Positions 15,181 through 25,896 of a stretch of DNA of 64,000 bases are shown here, in pieces (within the stretch, counting starts at the first letter, position 1; each line of letters starts with the position of its first letter). The DNA comes from Coffea arabica (Eukaryota > Streptophyta > Magnoliopsida > Gentianales > Rubiaceae): NCBI RefSeq assembly GCF_036785885.1, contig NC_092320.1, forward strand, positions 12,587,557-12,651,556, given 5' to 3'. The notes below the pieces were generated by a model. The model saw nothing but the letters and a program-made list of their open reading frames with translations, was not told the DNA's origin and searched no databases. The position numbers and the translations under genes are program-made.

Positions 15181-17065
15181 GTCTCTGACAAATATCACAG
15201 GAAGCCACATATTGCTCTACATTTTTTTGCATACTTCTCCAATACGCTAACTCCTTAAGCTTCTTATAGGTTACCTAAACCCTTGAATGTCCCTTATTTG
15301 GAGTATCATGCCATAACTTGATAAGCTTTTGTCTTAAGCTTGAATAATTTCTTATCAGCAATCTCCCTTTTCTTCTTAATTATTGATATTGATAGGTGTG
15401 GTGTGTATGGTGAGGAGCACTTGTTAGGTCCTGCAGCTATTGAATGAGAGTTTGCAATTGAGGATCTCGATGGCAACTTTGCTGAATCTCATAAATCAAT
15501 ATTGATCTGATGACTGATATTGGAGCTAATACTGCTACTCCAGAAGTAGGTTGCTTTGACAATGCATCAGCTGCCATATTATCAACTCCTTTTCTATATG
15601 AAGTTCATAGTCATATCTCATGAGTTTTGCTACCCATTTCTGCTGCATAGGTGTAGATATACCCTATACTCAATCAGGTAATTAAGGTTGTGTTTGGATT
15701 GTATTTTTCATGGGTTTTTCATTGAAAAAATACTGTAACGATTTGATGTATGTGAGGTAAAAAGGTGATAGGAAAATGTGTTCACGAAAAATAATGCCAT
15801 TTTTCATACTCTGGTGATCAGTTTTAATCGCAAAGTGTTTACCCAACAAGTAAGGTCTCCATTTTTGCATTGCACTCACAATAGCTAACATCTACTTCTC
15901 ATACACAGAGAGACCTTTGTGCTTAGCAACTAAAGCCTCGCTGAAATATGCCAGAGGCCTCATCTTTTGACTCAGAATTGTCCCAGTACCATCACCTGAA
16001 GTATCTGTTTCCACTTAAAAAAATTGTAAAAAAATCTGGCAAAGCAAGTACAGAAGGTGAACTCGTGACTATTTTCAGCCGTAAGAATGCCTCTGTAACC
16101 TTTTCTATCTACATAAAATTGTTCTTCTTAAGTAAATTTGTCAAGGGCTTGGCCAACTTGCCAAAATCTTTAATAAATCTTCTGTAGTACCCAACTAAAT
16201 CCTAAATATCTCTTAACTCTTTCAAGTTAGAAGGTGTTGGCCATTGTTGGATAGCTTGTACTTTCTGAGGATCTGCTTGCACTTTTTCTCTTGAAATCAC
16301 ATGCCCTAAATAGGTCACCTGTTTTTTTGCAAAAAATCACTTACTTTTTTTCACTTTCAGGCTATTTTGTCTTAGAGTTTCAAAGGTGATTTTTAGATGG
16401 TCCAAGTGATCAAATCAAGTTGAGCTAAAGATAAGAATATCATCAAAGAAAATCAATATGAACCTTCTCAAATAAAGTCGAAACACAATGGTCATCAAAC
16501 TCTGAAAAGTAGAGGGTGTATTGGTCAACTTGAATGGTATGACCACAAACTCATAATGTCCCTTATGAGTTCTAAAGGCAGTTTTAGCAATATCATTCGA
16601 GTACATTCTTATCTGGTGGTAACTAGATCTGAGATCCAACTTAGTGAAGAAGTGAGCTCCAAACAACTCTTCAATCAATTCCTCTACCAATAGTATAGAA
16701 AACTTGCCTTTTATAGTGGTTAAATTTAACTCCCAATAGTCAATACACATTTTTCAAGTTTTATTTTTCTTTTTTACTAACACAACTGAAGATGAAAATG
16801 AGCTTGTATTGTACCTAATGACACTATATTGCAACATTTCCTGAACCAACTTTTCAATCTCATTCTTTTGATAAACAGGATACCTATACGATCTTATATT
16901 CACAGGGATAGTCCCTTCCTTCAAAACGATTTTGTGATCCTGAGATCTATATGGGGAAAGTTTAGATGGTTCTTTAAAAATATCCTCAAATTCTGCTAAC
17001 AACTTATTTAATTCACATGCTTTAAGTTCATATACAGGATTGGTTACTTGAGAGTTTCCTTCCAC
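15181..17065 (-). pseudogene. Reverse transcriptase / RNase H of the gypsy element (broken)
   Basis: Frames at 16754-17065 (SYRYPVYQKNEIEKLVQEML) and 16415-16750 ([25 protein letters not shown]) give the RT palm. RNase H is at about 15805-15891 (KWRPYLLGKHFAIKTDHQS), where a MITE interrupts it. The RT catalytic core reads F-DD, normal for plant gypsy elements. Stops and shifts separate the blocks. Confidence 0.88.
15691..15805 (-). mobile_element. Hairpin MITE inside the gypsy RNase H region
   Basis: The TGTTTGGATT end at 15691 is followed by the family core (CTGTAACGATTTGATGTATG, GAGGTAAAAAGGTGA). The RNase H reading frame breaks exactly at its right edge (about 15805) and recognisable gypsy sequence resumes left of it. 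It therefore inserted after the retrotransposon. Confidence 0.75.
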
Positions 17066-17328
17066 ATGACAGAGGCTACCTAGTTGCTCATTTGAAGCGT
17101 CCTACACAGGTATGCTGAAACACAGTTGAGTAGAAGCAATTTGCTCTGATTTATGCAGAATCTTTTGCATAGCTCTCCTATGAACCAATTGAATAGCCTG
17201 CTGGCCCTATCTTCTTAACACCACCCTCCTCTTTCCATTTAGAAATTTCATTTTTAACTTTCCAAAGTTTCACTTAATATCTCCTAAAGTTGATAGCCGC
17301 TGAATGCCCAACACTAATTCACAGCCTT

Positions 17329-19259
17329 TCACAGAAGTACCATGACATCAGTGTTGAAAGTTTGATTTTGCATCTTCTGGGTAAAATCAATATACAGTTT
17401 GTTGGTGATAATCTTGTTGCCATCTGCGACTTCCACCAAAAGAGGTGAAGTTTTTTGAATCTTCAAACCCAATTTGTTAATTAAATCTGGGTGGATAAAA
17501 TTATAAGAACTCCCATAGTCTGTGAAAATATTCACTGAAATTTTTTTCGCATGACCAGATACTCTTATTGTTCTAAACTAAGGAACAGTAGTTAGGGTCA
17601 TGGCATTCAAAGAGATATGAGCAAGGTTACCTTGTGAATCTTCTCCATCCTCGTCAAACGCTACTTCCAGCCCTTTACCATCATCTTCTGCACATACGTC
17701 CAATCGAAATAAATATCTATTCTTGCATATGTGGCCAACTCCAAACCTCTCATCACATCAAAAACAAAAATCTTTTGCTCTTTTTTCATCCATTTCAACA
17801 AAAGACAGTCTTTTAAAAGGTTTTTTGGTATAATTTTCGATAACATCAGTAAGAGAAAAAGGAAAAGAATGATTTAAGAACTTGGATGCTTGGATTACAT
17901 AGTAATTTGGATCAACTATTTTAGACCAGTGATTTTCGATCCAAAATTACTTGGGGCAGCCTTTGGACTTGAGTCGTTATACTTGGTGCCAGAACGAATC
18001 TCGCGTGACATCTGCGTGGGATGAGTTTGGACCAGTGCGTTATAATTCTGACTGTGCAAGAGAGTGCAAGGAGTTAAGTGTTGTATGGGGTTAAATACCA
18101 CGTTCGACGGATGCCACATTTAGAACCTGCGGGACTAAGTGCCACGTCGAACAGGGGCCATCTCTAGAGACTTAGAGTTTGTACAAACTACCTCTAGAAT
18201 TCCGGCATTGACCAAGTTGGCAGTTTGAATTTTGTGGGTTTTGCGAGGACACAAAGTCCTAAAGGTGGGAAGAATAAGATATCCCACATCGGTAAGAGAA
18301 AGAGAAAAAGAATGGTTTAAAAACTTAGGTGCTTGGACTACATAATAATTTAGGTTAACTATTTTCGACCAGTGAATATCGATCCAAAATTACTTGGGCC
18401 AACCCTTGGACCCAAATCGTTACAGCAGTAAAGCCTTATTTTTTTTTAAAGCTTTGTCAGGAATGATTTCCTTTCTCCAAGAACCTTCAGGATTCCTTTC
18501 CTTTTTTCACTTGTCTTATAAATTAGGATTGAAGCCAGTCTTGATCATCCCCTTTTTTTGCTGAGTCAGAATCTTGGCTTCTTCTAATTTAGCTAGCATT
18601 CTGACAAACTGTAGTGTTCTAAGCATAAACATCCTCACAACCAGTTGTATTTCTGCCTTCAAGCCACTAAGGAAGCAACTCGTGGCATAATCTTCAAGAA
18701 GATCCACCCTGTTCAATAATTCATCAAATTGCTCCTCGTATTCAAGCACCAATCCTTCCCACTTTAAAGCCTTTAATTCTCTTATTGGATCATCATATAA
18801 GTATCCTCCAAATCTTGATGCCATTTCCCTAATGTATTCTTTTCACAGGGGTAAATCTCTAGTTATGCGTAACCTAAGAAATACCTTGTGCCACTGAAGA
18901 GCTTTCCCCTCCAAATTCATAGCTACCATCTTCACATTCATATGATTGGGGGTCTCATCTACTTCAAAGAATTGTTTAATCTTGAACAACCATCCTTTGA
19001 AATCCTCCCCATGAAATTTTGGAAACTTCAAGCGAGAAAAATGAGTAGGGGCTTGATAGTTTCTTCCCTAAGTCAAATGTTGATCATTATCAGAGGAAGA
19101 TGAATTTCTTTCAGATTGACCCCTCTAAGAGTGTAACTCCAACACCAAATTTCTAAGAGCTGCCATTTCTTTTTCAAACTGATCCTTCTGCTCCTTCATC
19201 ATGGCTTTCACACTTTCCTATAATCTCCTGCTACATTGAGATCTAGTACTCTCTGCCAT
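17329..19259 (-). pseudogene. gag - zinc knuckle - protease region of the gypsy element (broken)
   Basis: Minus-strand start ATG at 19259, 37 bases inside the 5' LTR. The gag is readable in pieces: FSRLKFPKFHGEDFKGWLF, KIKQFFEVDETP and GKALQWH, then YEEQFDELLNRVDLL and TSCFLSGLKAEIQ at 18516-18824. A CCHC-like knuckle (CFxCDExFGVGHxCK) lies at about 17690-17770, and a retropepsin-like stretch (TDYGSSYNFIHPDLINKLGL) at 17450-17535. Several stops and one large insertion (17841-18424) interrupt it. Confidence 0.85.
17841..18424 (+). mobile_element. TRIM-like element nested in gypsy gag
   Basis: Two direct repeats of about 141-145 bp (17841-17981 and 18280-18424) share GTAAGAGAAA, AACTATTTT and ATCGATCCAAAATTACTTGG-type blocks and flank about 300 bp without coding capacity. 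A purine tract (AAGGTGGGAAGAATAAG) precedes the second repeat, which opens TCCCACATCGGTAAG, an LTR start common in plants. Small size, terminal direct repeats and no ORF fit a terminal-repeat retrotransposon in miniature. No clean target duplication seen. Confidence 0.72.
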
Positions 19260-19278
19260 TGTTACTTGAGCTGGTTTA

Positions 19279-19295
19279 ACCTAGCTCTGATATCA
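19279..19295 (-). other. Primer-binding site of the gypsy element
   Basis: On the minus strand, next to the 5' LTR, the sequence TGATATCAGAGCTAGGT closely matches the usual initiator-tRNA-Met complementary site TGGTATCAGAGC. Confidence 0.8.
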
Positions 19296-19296
19296 C

Positions 19297-19683
19297 TGAT
19301 GCAAAAGACAGTAGAGATCTGTTGTAAGAAACTAACTCAATCAGAAGTTATAGAATTGAGAGGGCAACTCAAACGAGATGATGATATTATTGATTGATGA
19401 TGAAATGAAGAGGATGAATTAGAATGACACAATTTTTCTAGAATGATATATTTCCCATCCCTCTTGGCCCTTTATACAAGAATCGTTCACCGTCATTATA
19501 ATTCTGAAATTAACTTCCAACTAACTAATTTGTCCAACGTGGCCTAACCAACTTGCCTGACATAGTAGTAACTAACTTCAAACTGGCATCACTACTTATG
19601 CAATCATTATAATCACTACTTATGCAATTACTGCAATAAAAAATTAATAATACAATTATCAAGAATTATTTTCAGATGTAACA
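19297..19683 (-). repeat. 5' LTR of the gypsy element
   Basis: Partner of 13689-14094. It carries TG/CA ends and sits next to the primer-binding site, so it is the upstream LTR of this minus-strand element. Confidence 0.92.
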
Positions 19684-20283
19684 CTGTACTTCACCAGCAG
19701 GTCCAGGTTTCAGCACACTCGGTCGCTCACAGCTCGTCGTCCTCTTTCTCTTGCTTGTCAACTACTTTGCAGAACGGATTCAATGAAAGAAGAGGTAAGA
19801 CTCACGGCTGGTTATGGTTTCCTCTTGCTATCCTTGGTGGAGTTTGAAAATTTTGGATCTGGTAAATTACATTCTTTATTGCTTTCAAATTTGAAATATT
19901 TTTTTTTCATTTCTTAGATATTCTTAAGGTACTTTATTCTTTTTATTATTTTCATAACTGATTTGGTCAAGAGAGGTGCATAAAGCACAATAATTGATAT
20001 TTGAATTGAGGTCTCAAATAGTGATTACAGTTTTCAGATTTGGAACTTGGAAGCCTATCCTCCGTGGCCTGAACATGTTGGTGTGGCTGTGACAATCCTT
20101 ATTCACTTTCTCTTGTCTTTCTTTGTTGTTGTTGTTGTTGGCTAAATGGACATTGGTACTTGATTAATTATTGTGTAGTGACTGTAATCTATCAATTGTG
20201 TTAGGTTGTGACTCCTTTGAGCAACTTGTGACTTGTGGCCATGTGATTTGGCATTGTTTCTTTTGAATCATTGTAGCTAGATA
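19684..20283. other. Interior of the host repeat between gypsy and Helitron
   Basis: About 600 bp. The first 120 bases are less AT-rich and pyrimidine-rich (CTCGTCGTCCTCTTTCTC), like the strip at 13540-13640 on the other side of the gypsy insertion. It may be a leftover of captured exon or UTR sequence. No frame is assignable. Confidence 0.35.
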
Positions 20284-20718
20284 TCTATATCTATATGTAT
20301 TCAAGAAGGGATTATTAGCATAAACCCTCTCAATGATTTTTAAACTTTTCATTCTTTTTTCTAAATTTTTGTATTTATTTTAATACATAAAAAGTAGTGG
20401 GTTATAACCCACCTTATTACCAATCAAATTTAAATTTAAAATATTTCCACTATCTCTTAACTCATCCTACAATCACTCCTACAAATCCTCTAATCATCAT
20501 TTTACGTTTCCCCCCACATTTTCTCTCACATTTCCTACTCCAATTAAGAGTTCTCCAATTAAGAATTCCACCCCAATTAAAACTCCTCCAAATGTAGCAT
20601 TCTCCTTCAATTTTCTTGCATGCTCATTCGTATTTGTTGGTTAACCAAAACAAGAATCTATTATCTCTTTCATCTATTGATTTTGTAAATGTATTGATTT
20701 TGTCTTTTTTGTGAACAG

Positions 20719-20808
20719 TTATGGAAGAGATTATGTGCAGAGATTTCAACGGAAATCAACCTTCTTGCGGAGAACTGGAAGTATATTCTTGCCGGCTTAA
20801 TTTTCGAG
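20719..20808 (+). pseudogene. Captured exon of inositol phosphorylceramide synthase (IPCS/ERH1-like)
   Basis: After an acceptor (TGTGAACAG) 30 codons read [23 protein letters not shown] and LAGLIFE, which is the second-exon region (near residues 12-41) of plant IPCS. IPCS is the Golgi enzyme that transfers phosphoinositol to ceramide. The rest of the 300-residue protein is absent. Following bases fit an intron running to ATGCAG at 21118, after which AATATTCACG resembles the start of the next IPCS exon (YIHG) before similarity ends. The fragment includes intron sequence, so it is a genomic capture rather than a retrocopy. It lies inside the proposed Helitron. No start codon of the family was found. 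Confidence 0.75.
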
Positions 20809-20829
20809 TTGGTACCCTCTGCCCCTCCT

Positions 20830-23790
20830 TTTGGTCATGTTTGCTTTTCTTTTAAGGTGATTTGGTCTTTTACTTTCTTTATTTTTTTCTCCTTTTATTT
20901 TCTGGGCTGGCGGATGGTTTTGATTGCATACATGATCAATGCTTTAAAGAGGCCATGTGAACAGCTGCGTGCTATTTCTCTTTAGGCCAATGGATATGGT
21001 CGACTAATGACTTTGTCAACAGTAGTGTCTTAAATTTTTAATAGCGGTGACATACATTGGACAACCTGCATTAGAGACATCTTTTCTTCTTTATCTATGT
21101 GGGAGTCCAGCCATGCAGGAATATTCACGTTTTCAAAGATACATCCATTTTCTTTTCTTATCTCTGTCTCTTTCTCTTTTTCTCGGGGTACAAACTTTTT
21201 TTCCCTTTTGTTATTTTATGTTCTCCTATCACTAGATATTAATTTGGCTAAATCTGAACACAAGGATGTGACTTGCATGAAAGGAAGAGGAATCGCTTTT
21301 TTCCATCTGTTAACCTTTTGATGCACCTGAAAATGCATTCATGATATTAATGTGCAAAAATCCATAGTAGTGTTGCTTAAATGATAAAATCTAGGTGTTA
21401 TCATTTACATGCATTTTTAGTTTTCGTGTGCTAATGAAAACAATGAGATAAAAGAGTTTCTCTCTCTTGCCAACTTAATGCATGTTACTTTATGATATGT
21501 TTGACGCATCCAAGACTTATACCCTACTAGGCCTTCTTCATTGTCCTCACAGCGGTTACTTTGATTGATTTATTTATTTTTGGTATTTTTATTCTTCTCA
21601 GTTGATTAAAACCTTTTTATCACGTAGTGATTCCATGGACATTATTTGACATTTAATGACGCATGTTATAAGGACAAGTACACAATTTTGATAAGCCTCT
21701 ATTCCTTTGCAAGGATGCTACTCCACTTTGATGTCTATTGTTAAAGCATATTTCTAAAACTTAAATTACCCTCTCCAATGCAATGTGTTATTTCGAGTCC
21801 TGCCACTTAGGATGAAGTCATCCCATACCTTCATGCATTAGGGAATATGAGTTCTGATGGGTCAATATTTATGTGTTTCCATTTGCGTATAGAGAGACCC
21901 ATTCTTCTTAATACTTTTACATGTTAATCATACTTCATTTTGGTATAAAATTCCGTAACCAGAGCAGGCCAGTTCATAAAAGGAGCACCACACACAATCA
22001 ATAATAATACTACTAATAATACATGTAGTAAGCCCAGCAATCAAGATGTACAAAATCTACCTTCCTATCCTCTCGCAAGGATTAGGGATTACCTTGACCC
22101 AAAAGAAATAAAGAAAAACGGAAAAGGAAACACTATGGCGATAGCTTTTAATTTCTAATAATCACATCATCTATCCTAATCATAATCGGTAAATCCACAA
22201 CGGTCTTTAGATGGGGAATTCAAGATGGTGATAAAAAAAAATTTTGGTTTCTCTTAGTATTTGAAAAATTCTGAATTCTAACTGAACTTAAACCAAAAGA
22301 AAAAAATAAAAATTATAGAGGCTGCCAAATTAAAAGACTATATTGTTTGGTGTTTTATCAGAGATAAAAATGATGTGACAAGGGTTATGTTTGAAAAAAA
22401 AAAGAAAAAGAAAAAGAAGCAAAATGATTGAATTATATTTGTCGACAAGTCTACCTTTTTTGACGTTGATAACCAACGTCATTTATTTCCCAAATATAAA
22501 GGAACATAGACTTTTTTTTAGAACAAAAGATCAACAATATCATACATAAATAAATAAAAGAAGTTGAACAGTCAGAAATGTTCATAAGTCCGGTACTTGG
22601 CCCACGAAGCAAAATTTATTTAGATGAATATATAAGATGATGGTTATGCAATAATTATTAGTTTTAACTTTTAATGATGACCAAATAATGAATTTATAGA
22701 TTTTTAGTTAGTTTTTAATTCTGCATTATTACAATTTTTTTTTTTGAGAATATACTGACTATTTGACCATGTGGGCATCGTGTGGTCGTGGGCAATTACG
22801 ATTTGATTTTGTGTTGAACTATAAGAATCGAATCAGTTCACAATTTTGGTGCGGGGGTCGGGCATCTGAAAACTATAAGATTTAAGGTCATTGTACTTTG
22901 TTAAAAGTATTTAATTAATAAAAATTTCATCAATGTATTTATTAATTATTTATCATATTGTTTGGGTGTACACTTATATAAGTATTTTTTATTTGATAAT
23001 GTATAAATTTCAATTTTTATTTATTGTAACACAAAAATTGCTCTAAAAACGCTAATCTTGATTTTATTCTATAAATGTTTCATTGGCTAAAAACTCTACT
23101 CCTAAATTTCAATAAATGCTGTTCACCAAACACATGAGATTGCTTTTGTCCTTCTTTAGTAAAAACACCGTAGCCGCAAAATGGGACCTAAAGCATCTTA
23201 GGGTACATTTGTTTTTGGCATGCATAATGCCCATTCTAATCAACTTATTATATTATCTTTTCCTAATTAAATGGGAAGTCTAAAGCCTAATGTCATGTAC
23301 TCTCAAACGAATAAGTAAAAATATGAAGTTGATAAGTGACTTGAAACAAAATAGTGAAATACTACTTATGAGCAATCAAATTTATAAAAATTGAAAAATA
23401 AGTTATGAAAATATATTATAAAATTAGACTTATATATTAAGTAAAATTAGTTACGATGAATATAGAAAGTGGGGAACGTAGATGATAGTTAAGATTAGCA
23501 ACAAATGAAACAAAATTTATAAATAGAAAACGATTACAGTAGTATAATAAATATAAATGACAATGACAAATATGAATGATATACACATTCCCTACAGAAT
23601 CATTCCCTTTATTACTATAAATTTTTATTTTTTTTAGGACCCTTCTTCCGAAAAAAAGACAGTGAATGATATACACATTCTATTATATTTCAAATTATTG
23701 TTAAACAGATATTATATTTTAATTTTGTTAGTACAATTTTTTTACCTTTATTTGTTCACCTTTTATTTTTATTTTTTTAATAATGTCAAC
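20830..23790 (+). other. Helitron interior, no further gene seen
   Basis: AT-rich filler with simple A-rich runs. Apart from the IPCS piece I recognise no coding sequence. Short open frames at 21047-21321 and 23437-23676 are low complexity. Confidence 0.45.
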
Positions 23791-24539
23791 ACCGTGCGCG
23801 TAGCACGGGTACTCCCACTAGTTGGTTCGTAGTTGTAGACCTGTAGTAAGTTGTGATTGCCTTATCAGTAATCATTTGTCAGTTGTGATGGTGAAATGTG
23901 AATTGTGCTTATTCTTGTGTTGGGTACAATTGACACAGGTTAATTCGGTTAATTTTGTTGTGAAATCACTAAAATGTAAATTTCAGATTGAGTAGATTGT
24001 GCTTCTGGTTTGCTGAACTGGGGAACAATTCGATAATTTCGATGTTAAACCGAATTCCAAATTAAAAACAGAACAAATTTAAATTCGGTAATTCAAAATA
24101 AATAGGTTGGAATTTGAGTTATCCAATTCATCAAATTAACTGCTTTCGATTTCGACGTGCATCCCTACTCCCCCGCACCACCCAACCAACCCTCCGCGAT
24201 GGCAATTGCGGTTTTTAGCCTCGGTACTAAATATTCTAACCTAATATGGTATATCGGTGAAAATATCTAGCCAAACAACTTTTGTACCCTGTCCTATCTC
24301 ATGAGAAACCGTACCTTCAAAACTTTTTAGATCATAAATAATGGGAGTTTCCAAATCCTAGGTTTGCTCCGAGTTGGGTTCAATCATTAGAGGAGACAAA
24401 TATCACCATAACTTTTGAGATTTTCATCCTGCAAAATGACAAATTTCATCACTTCAAGCCTCAAAAGAAAATTTTTAACTAGTAGGTATGGCTTAAGAAA
24501 CACACCATTTTATTTTCTATATGTTGTAGACACATATTT

Positions 24540-25110
24540 AGGGGCGTGCAACGAATTCGAATTCAGTAATTCGAAAGTTAGAATTCGAAATTTTTCAAAA
24601 TTTTGAAATAGAAATTACCGACTGATTTCGATTTTGAATTTACCAGTTCCGATTTTGAATTCAATTTGGAATTCAGTAAATTCCAGATTCACCTAATTCG
24701 GAAACCTTTTTTCCTTTTTTTTCTTTTTTGTTAGATGTATTGTAATACAATATAAATTTTATATTACATATATTATAAAAATATTATTATATATATTAAT
24801 ATATATTATAAAACGAAATTGAAATAAAAAATATTATTATAATTATTATATATATTTATAAATTGAAATTGAAATAAAAAAATATTATTATATATATAAA
24901 TAGATGTATATTAATATATATATATATTATAATACAAAATTGAAATAAAAAATTTCGATTTCGATTTCAAAAACTCCATTATCGAATTCGAGCCAAATTC
25001 GCTTAATTCGAAATCGAAAATTCCAATTTCATTGCCGAATTTCGAATTACCAATTTCGAAAATTCCGAATTCGGTTCATAAATCGAAAATTTTCGATTTT
25101 GCATACTCCT
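24540..25110 (+). mobile_element. hAT-type MITE with target duplication and empty-site proof
   Basis: Ends are AGGGGCGTGCA and its imperfect complement TGCATACTCCT. Subterminal TTCGAATTC/ATTTCGAA repeats sit at both ends, with an AT-rich centre. It is flanked by ACATATTT (24532-24539) and ACATATAT (25111-25118), an 8-bp duplication with one change. The paralogous block A1 has a single ACAGATTT at 11447-11454 and no element. Confidence 0.85.
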
Positions 25111-25159
25111 ACATATATTTTAGTTAACCCACTTTCATCAACTAATTTCATCCTCCCAA

Positions 25160-25896
25160 AAAATTAAAGTGATAATTTCATAAACCTCCCTTTAGATTTT
25201 TAACAATTTCAATTAGTTCTCTTGTCATTTGAAAAATTACATATATATCTCTCCCGAGTTCACCATTTTCGTAACTAAAACTATTTAATGGTCAAAATTT
25301 TTCAATGAATAACCCAAAATACTCTCATGAAATTGTGAAATTCATTTTACCTTTTTATAAAATCATTTAAAAACTATGGAACATGTATAAAATCTCAATC
25401 TCATTTTCAAATCGCATATCTACTATTTTAAACTTTTCATATTACCATATCTCAAATTAGTACTATTATGGCCATTATCACCACTCAATCGAAATTTAAA
25501 AAATTTGCACAGCTAAACTCAAAAAAAATTCAATAACCACATCAATACAACATCTTATCCCCCAAACAATGGAGTACTAATATCATCCCTATCTTTTTTG
25601 AACCCAATTTACATCTTTTTCTATTCATTTGCAGATCTTTCAAGTAAAGTTAAAATTAATTTTTAATATGTCATAAGGACATAATCGGTTATTTCACAAG
25701 TGAATTTTATTTTGGTTTCCATTAAGTGTTTTATTGTGTGATGCATTCATATGAACAAGATTAGGAGTGGGTTGTTTAATTATATGAAAAAATATTAATA
25801 TATGAAGGCTATTGTGATCATTTTGTAGGATCAAGTGAGATACACGAGGATATTAAAAAGTTCAAAGGTACGAGGTGAAATTGTTAGAAACCTCCC
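25160..25896 (+). mobile_element. MITE of the 'AATTTC-AAACCTCCC' family
   Basis: It begins GATAATTTCATAAACCTCCC and ends with GAGGTGAAATTGTTAGAAACC, placing inverted GAAATTGTTA-type subterminal motifs at the two ends. It is absent from the matching place in block A1 (between GTCACTGCCTC and AAAGCTAAAATC). A related 5' end occurs at 28052. Exact borders are uncertain by several bases. Confidence 0.6.

Larger units (their letters stand above)
13689..19683 (-). mobile_element. Degenerate Ty3/gypsy LTR retrotransposon, minus strand
   Basis: Two related LTRs (13689-14094 and 19297-19683, both TG...CA on the plus strand) enclose about 5.2 kb. Minus-strand order is LTR, primer site, gag, zinc knuckle, protease, reverse transcriptase, RNase H, integrase, C-terminal chromodomain-like tail, purine tract, LTR, which is the Ty3/gypsy order. 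Flanking bases are TTGTA at 13684-13688 and CTGTA at 19684-19688, a 4-of-5 match to a 5-bp target duplication. Many stops and frameshifts, two internal insertions and clear LTR divergence mark an old, inactive copy. Confidence 0.92.
20284..23821 (+). mobile_element. Helitron-like element (non-autonomous)
   Basis: The 3' end is the firm part: a perfect 6-bp stem CCGTGC/GCACGG with a 5-base loop (23792-23808), nine bases, then CTAG (23818-23821) followed by T. This is the classic plant Helitron terminus. A candidate 5' end is A|TCTATATCTATATG at 20284 (or the second TC at 20290), followed by an AT-rich leader containing a palindrome (GTGGGTTATAACCCAC, 20397-20412). No Rep/helicase coding is visible, so it is non-autonomous. 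It contains one IPCS exon, as Helitrons often capture gene pieces. The 5' boundary is tentative. Confidence 0.62.
13104..24167. mobile_element. Probable hAT-like element split by nested insertions
   Basis: The left end reads TAGGGCTGTGCATATTCGA (13104) and the right end is TGCATCCCTA (24158-24167), giving imperfect inverted ends TAGGG-x-TG. Both ends carry degenerate TTCGAATT/TTCGGTAA subterminal repeats, as in the smaller element at 24540. Without the gypsy element (13689-19683) and the Helitron-like element (20284-23821) about 1.5 kb would remain, a normal size for a non-autonomous hAT. I could not find a matching 8-bp target duplication, so the pairing of the two ends is an inference. Confidence 0.4.
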
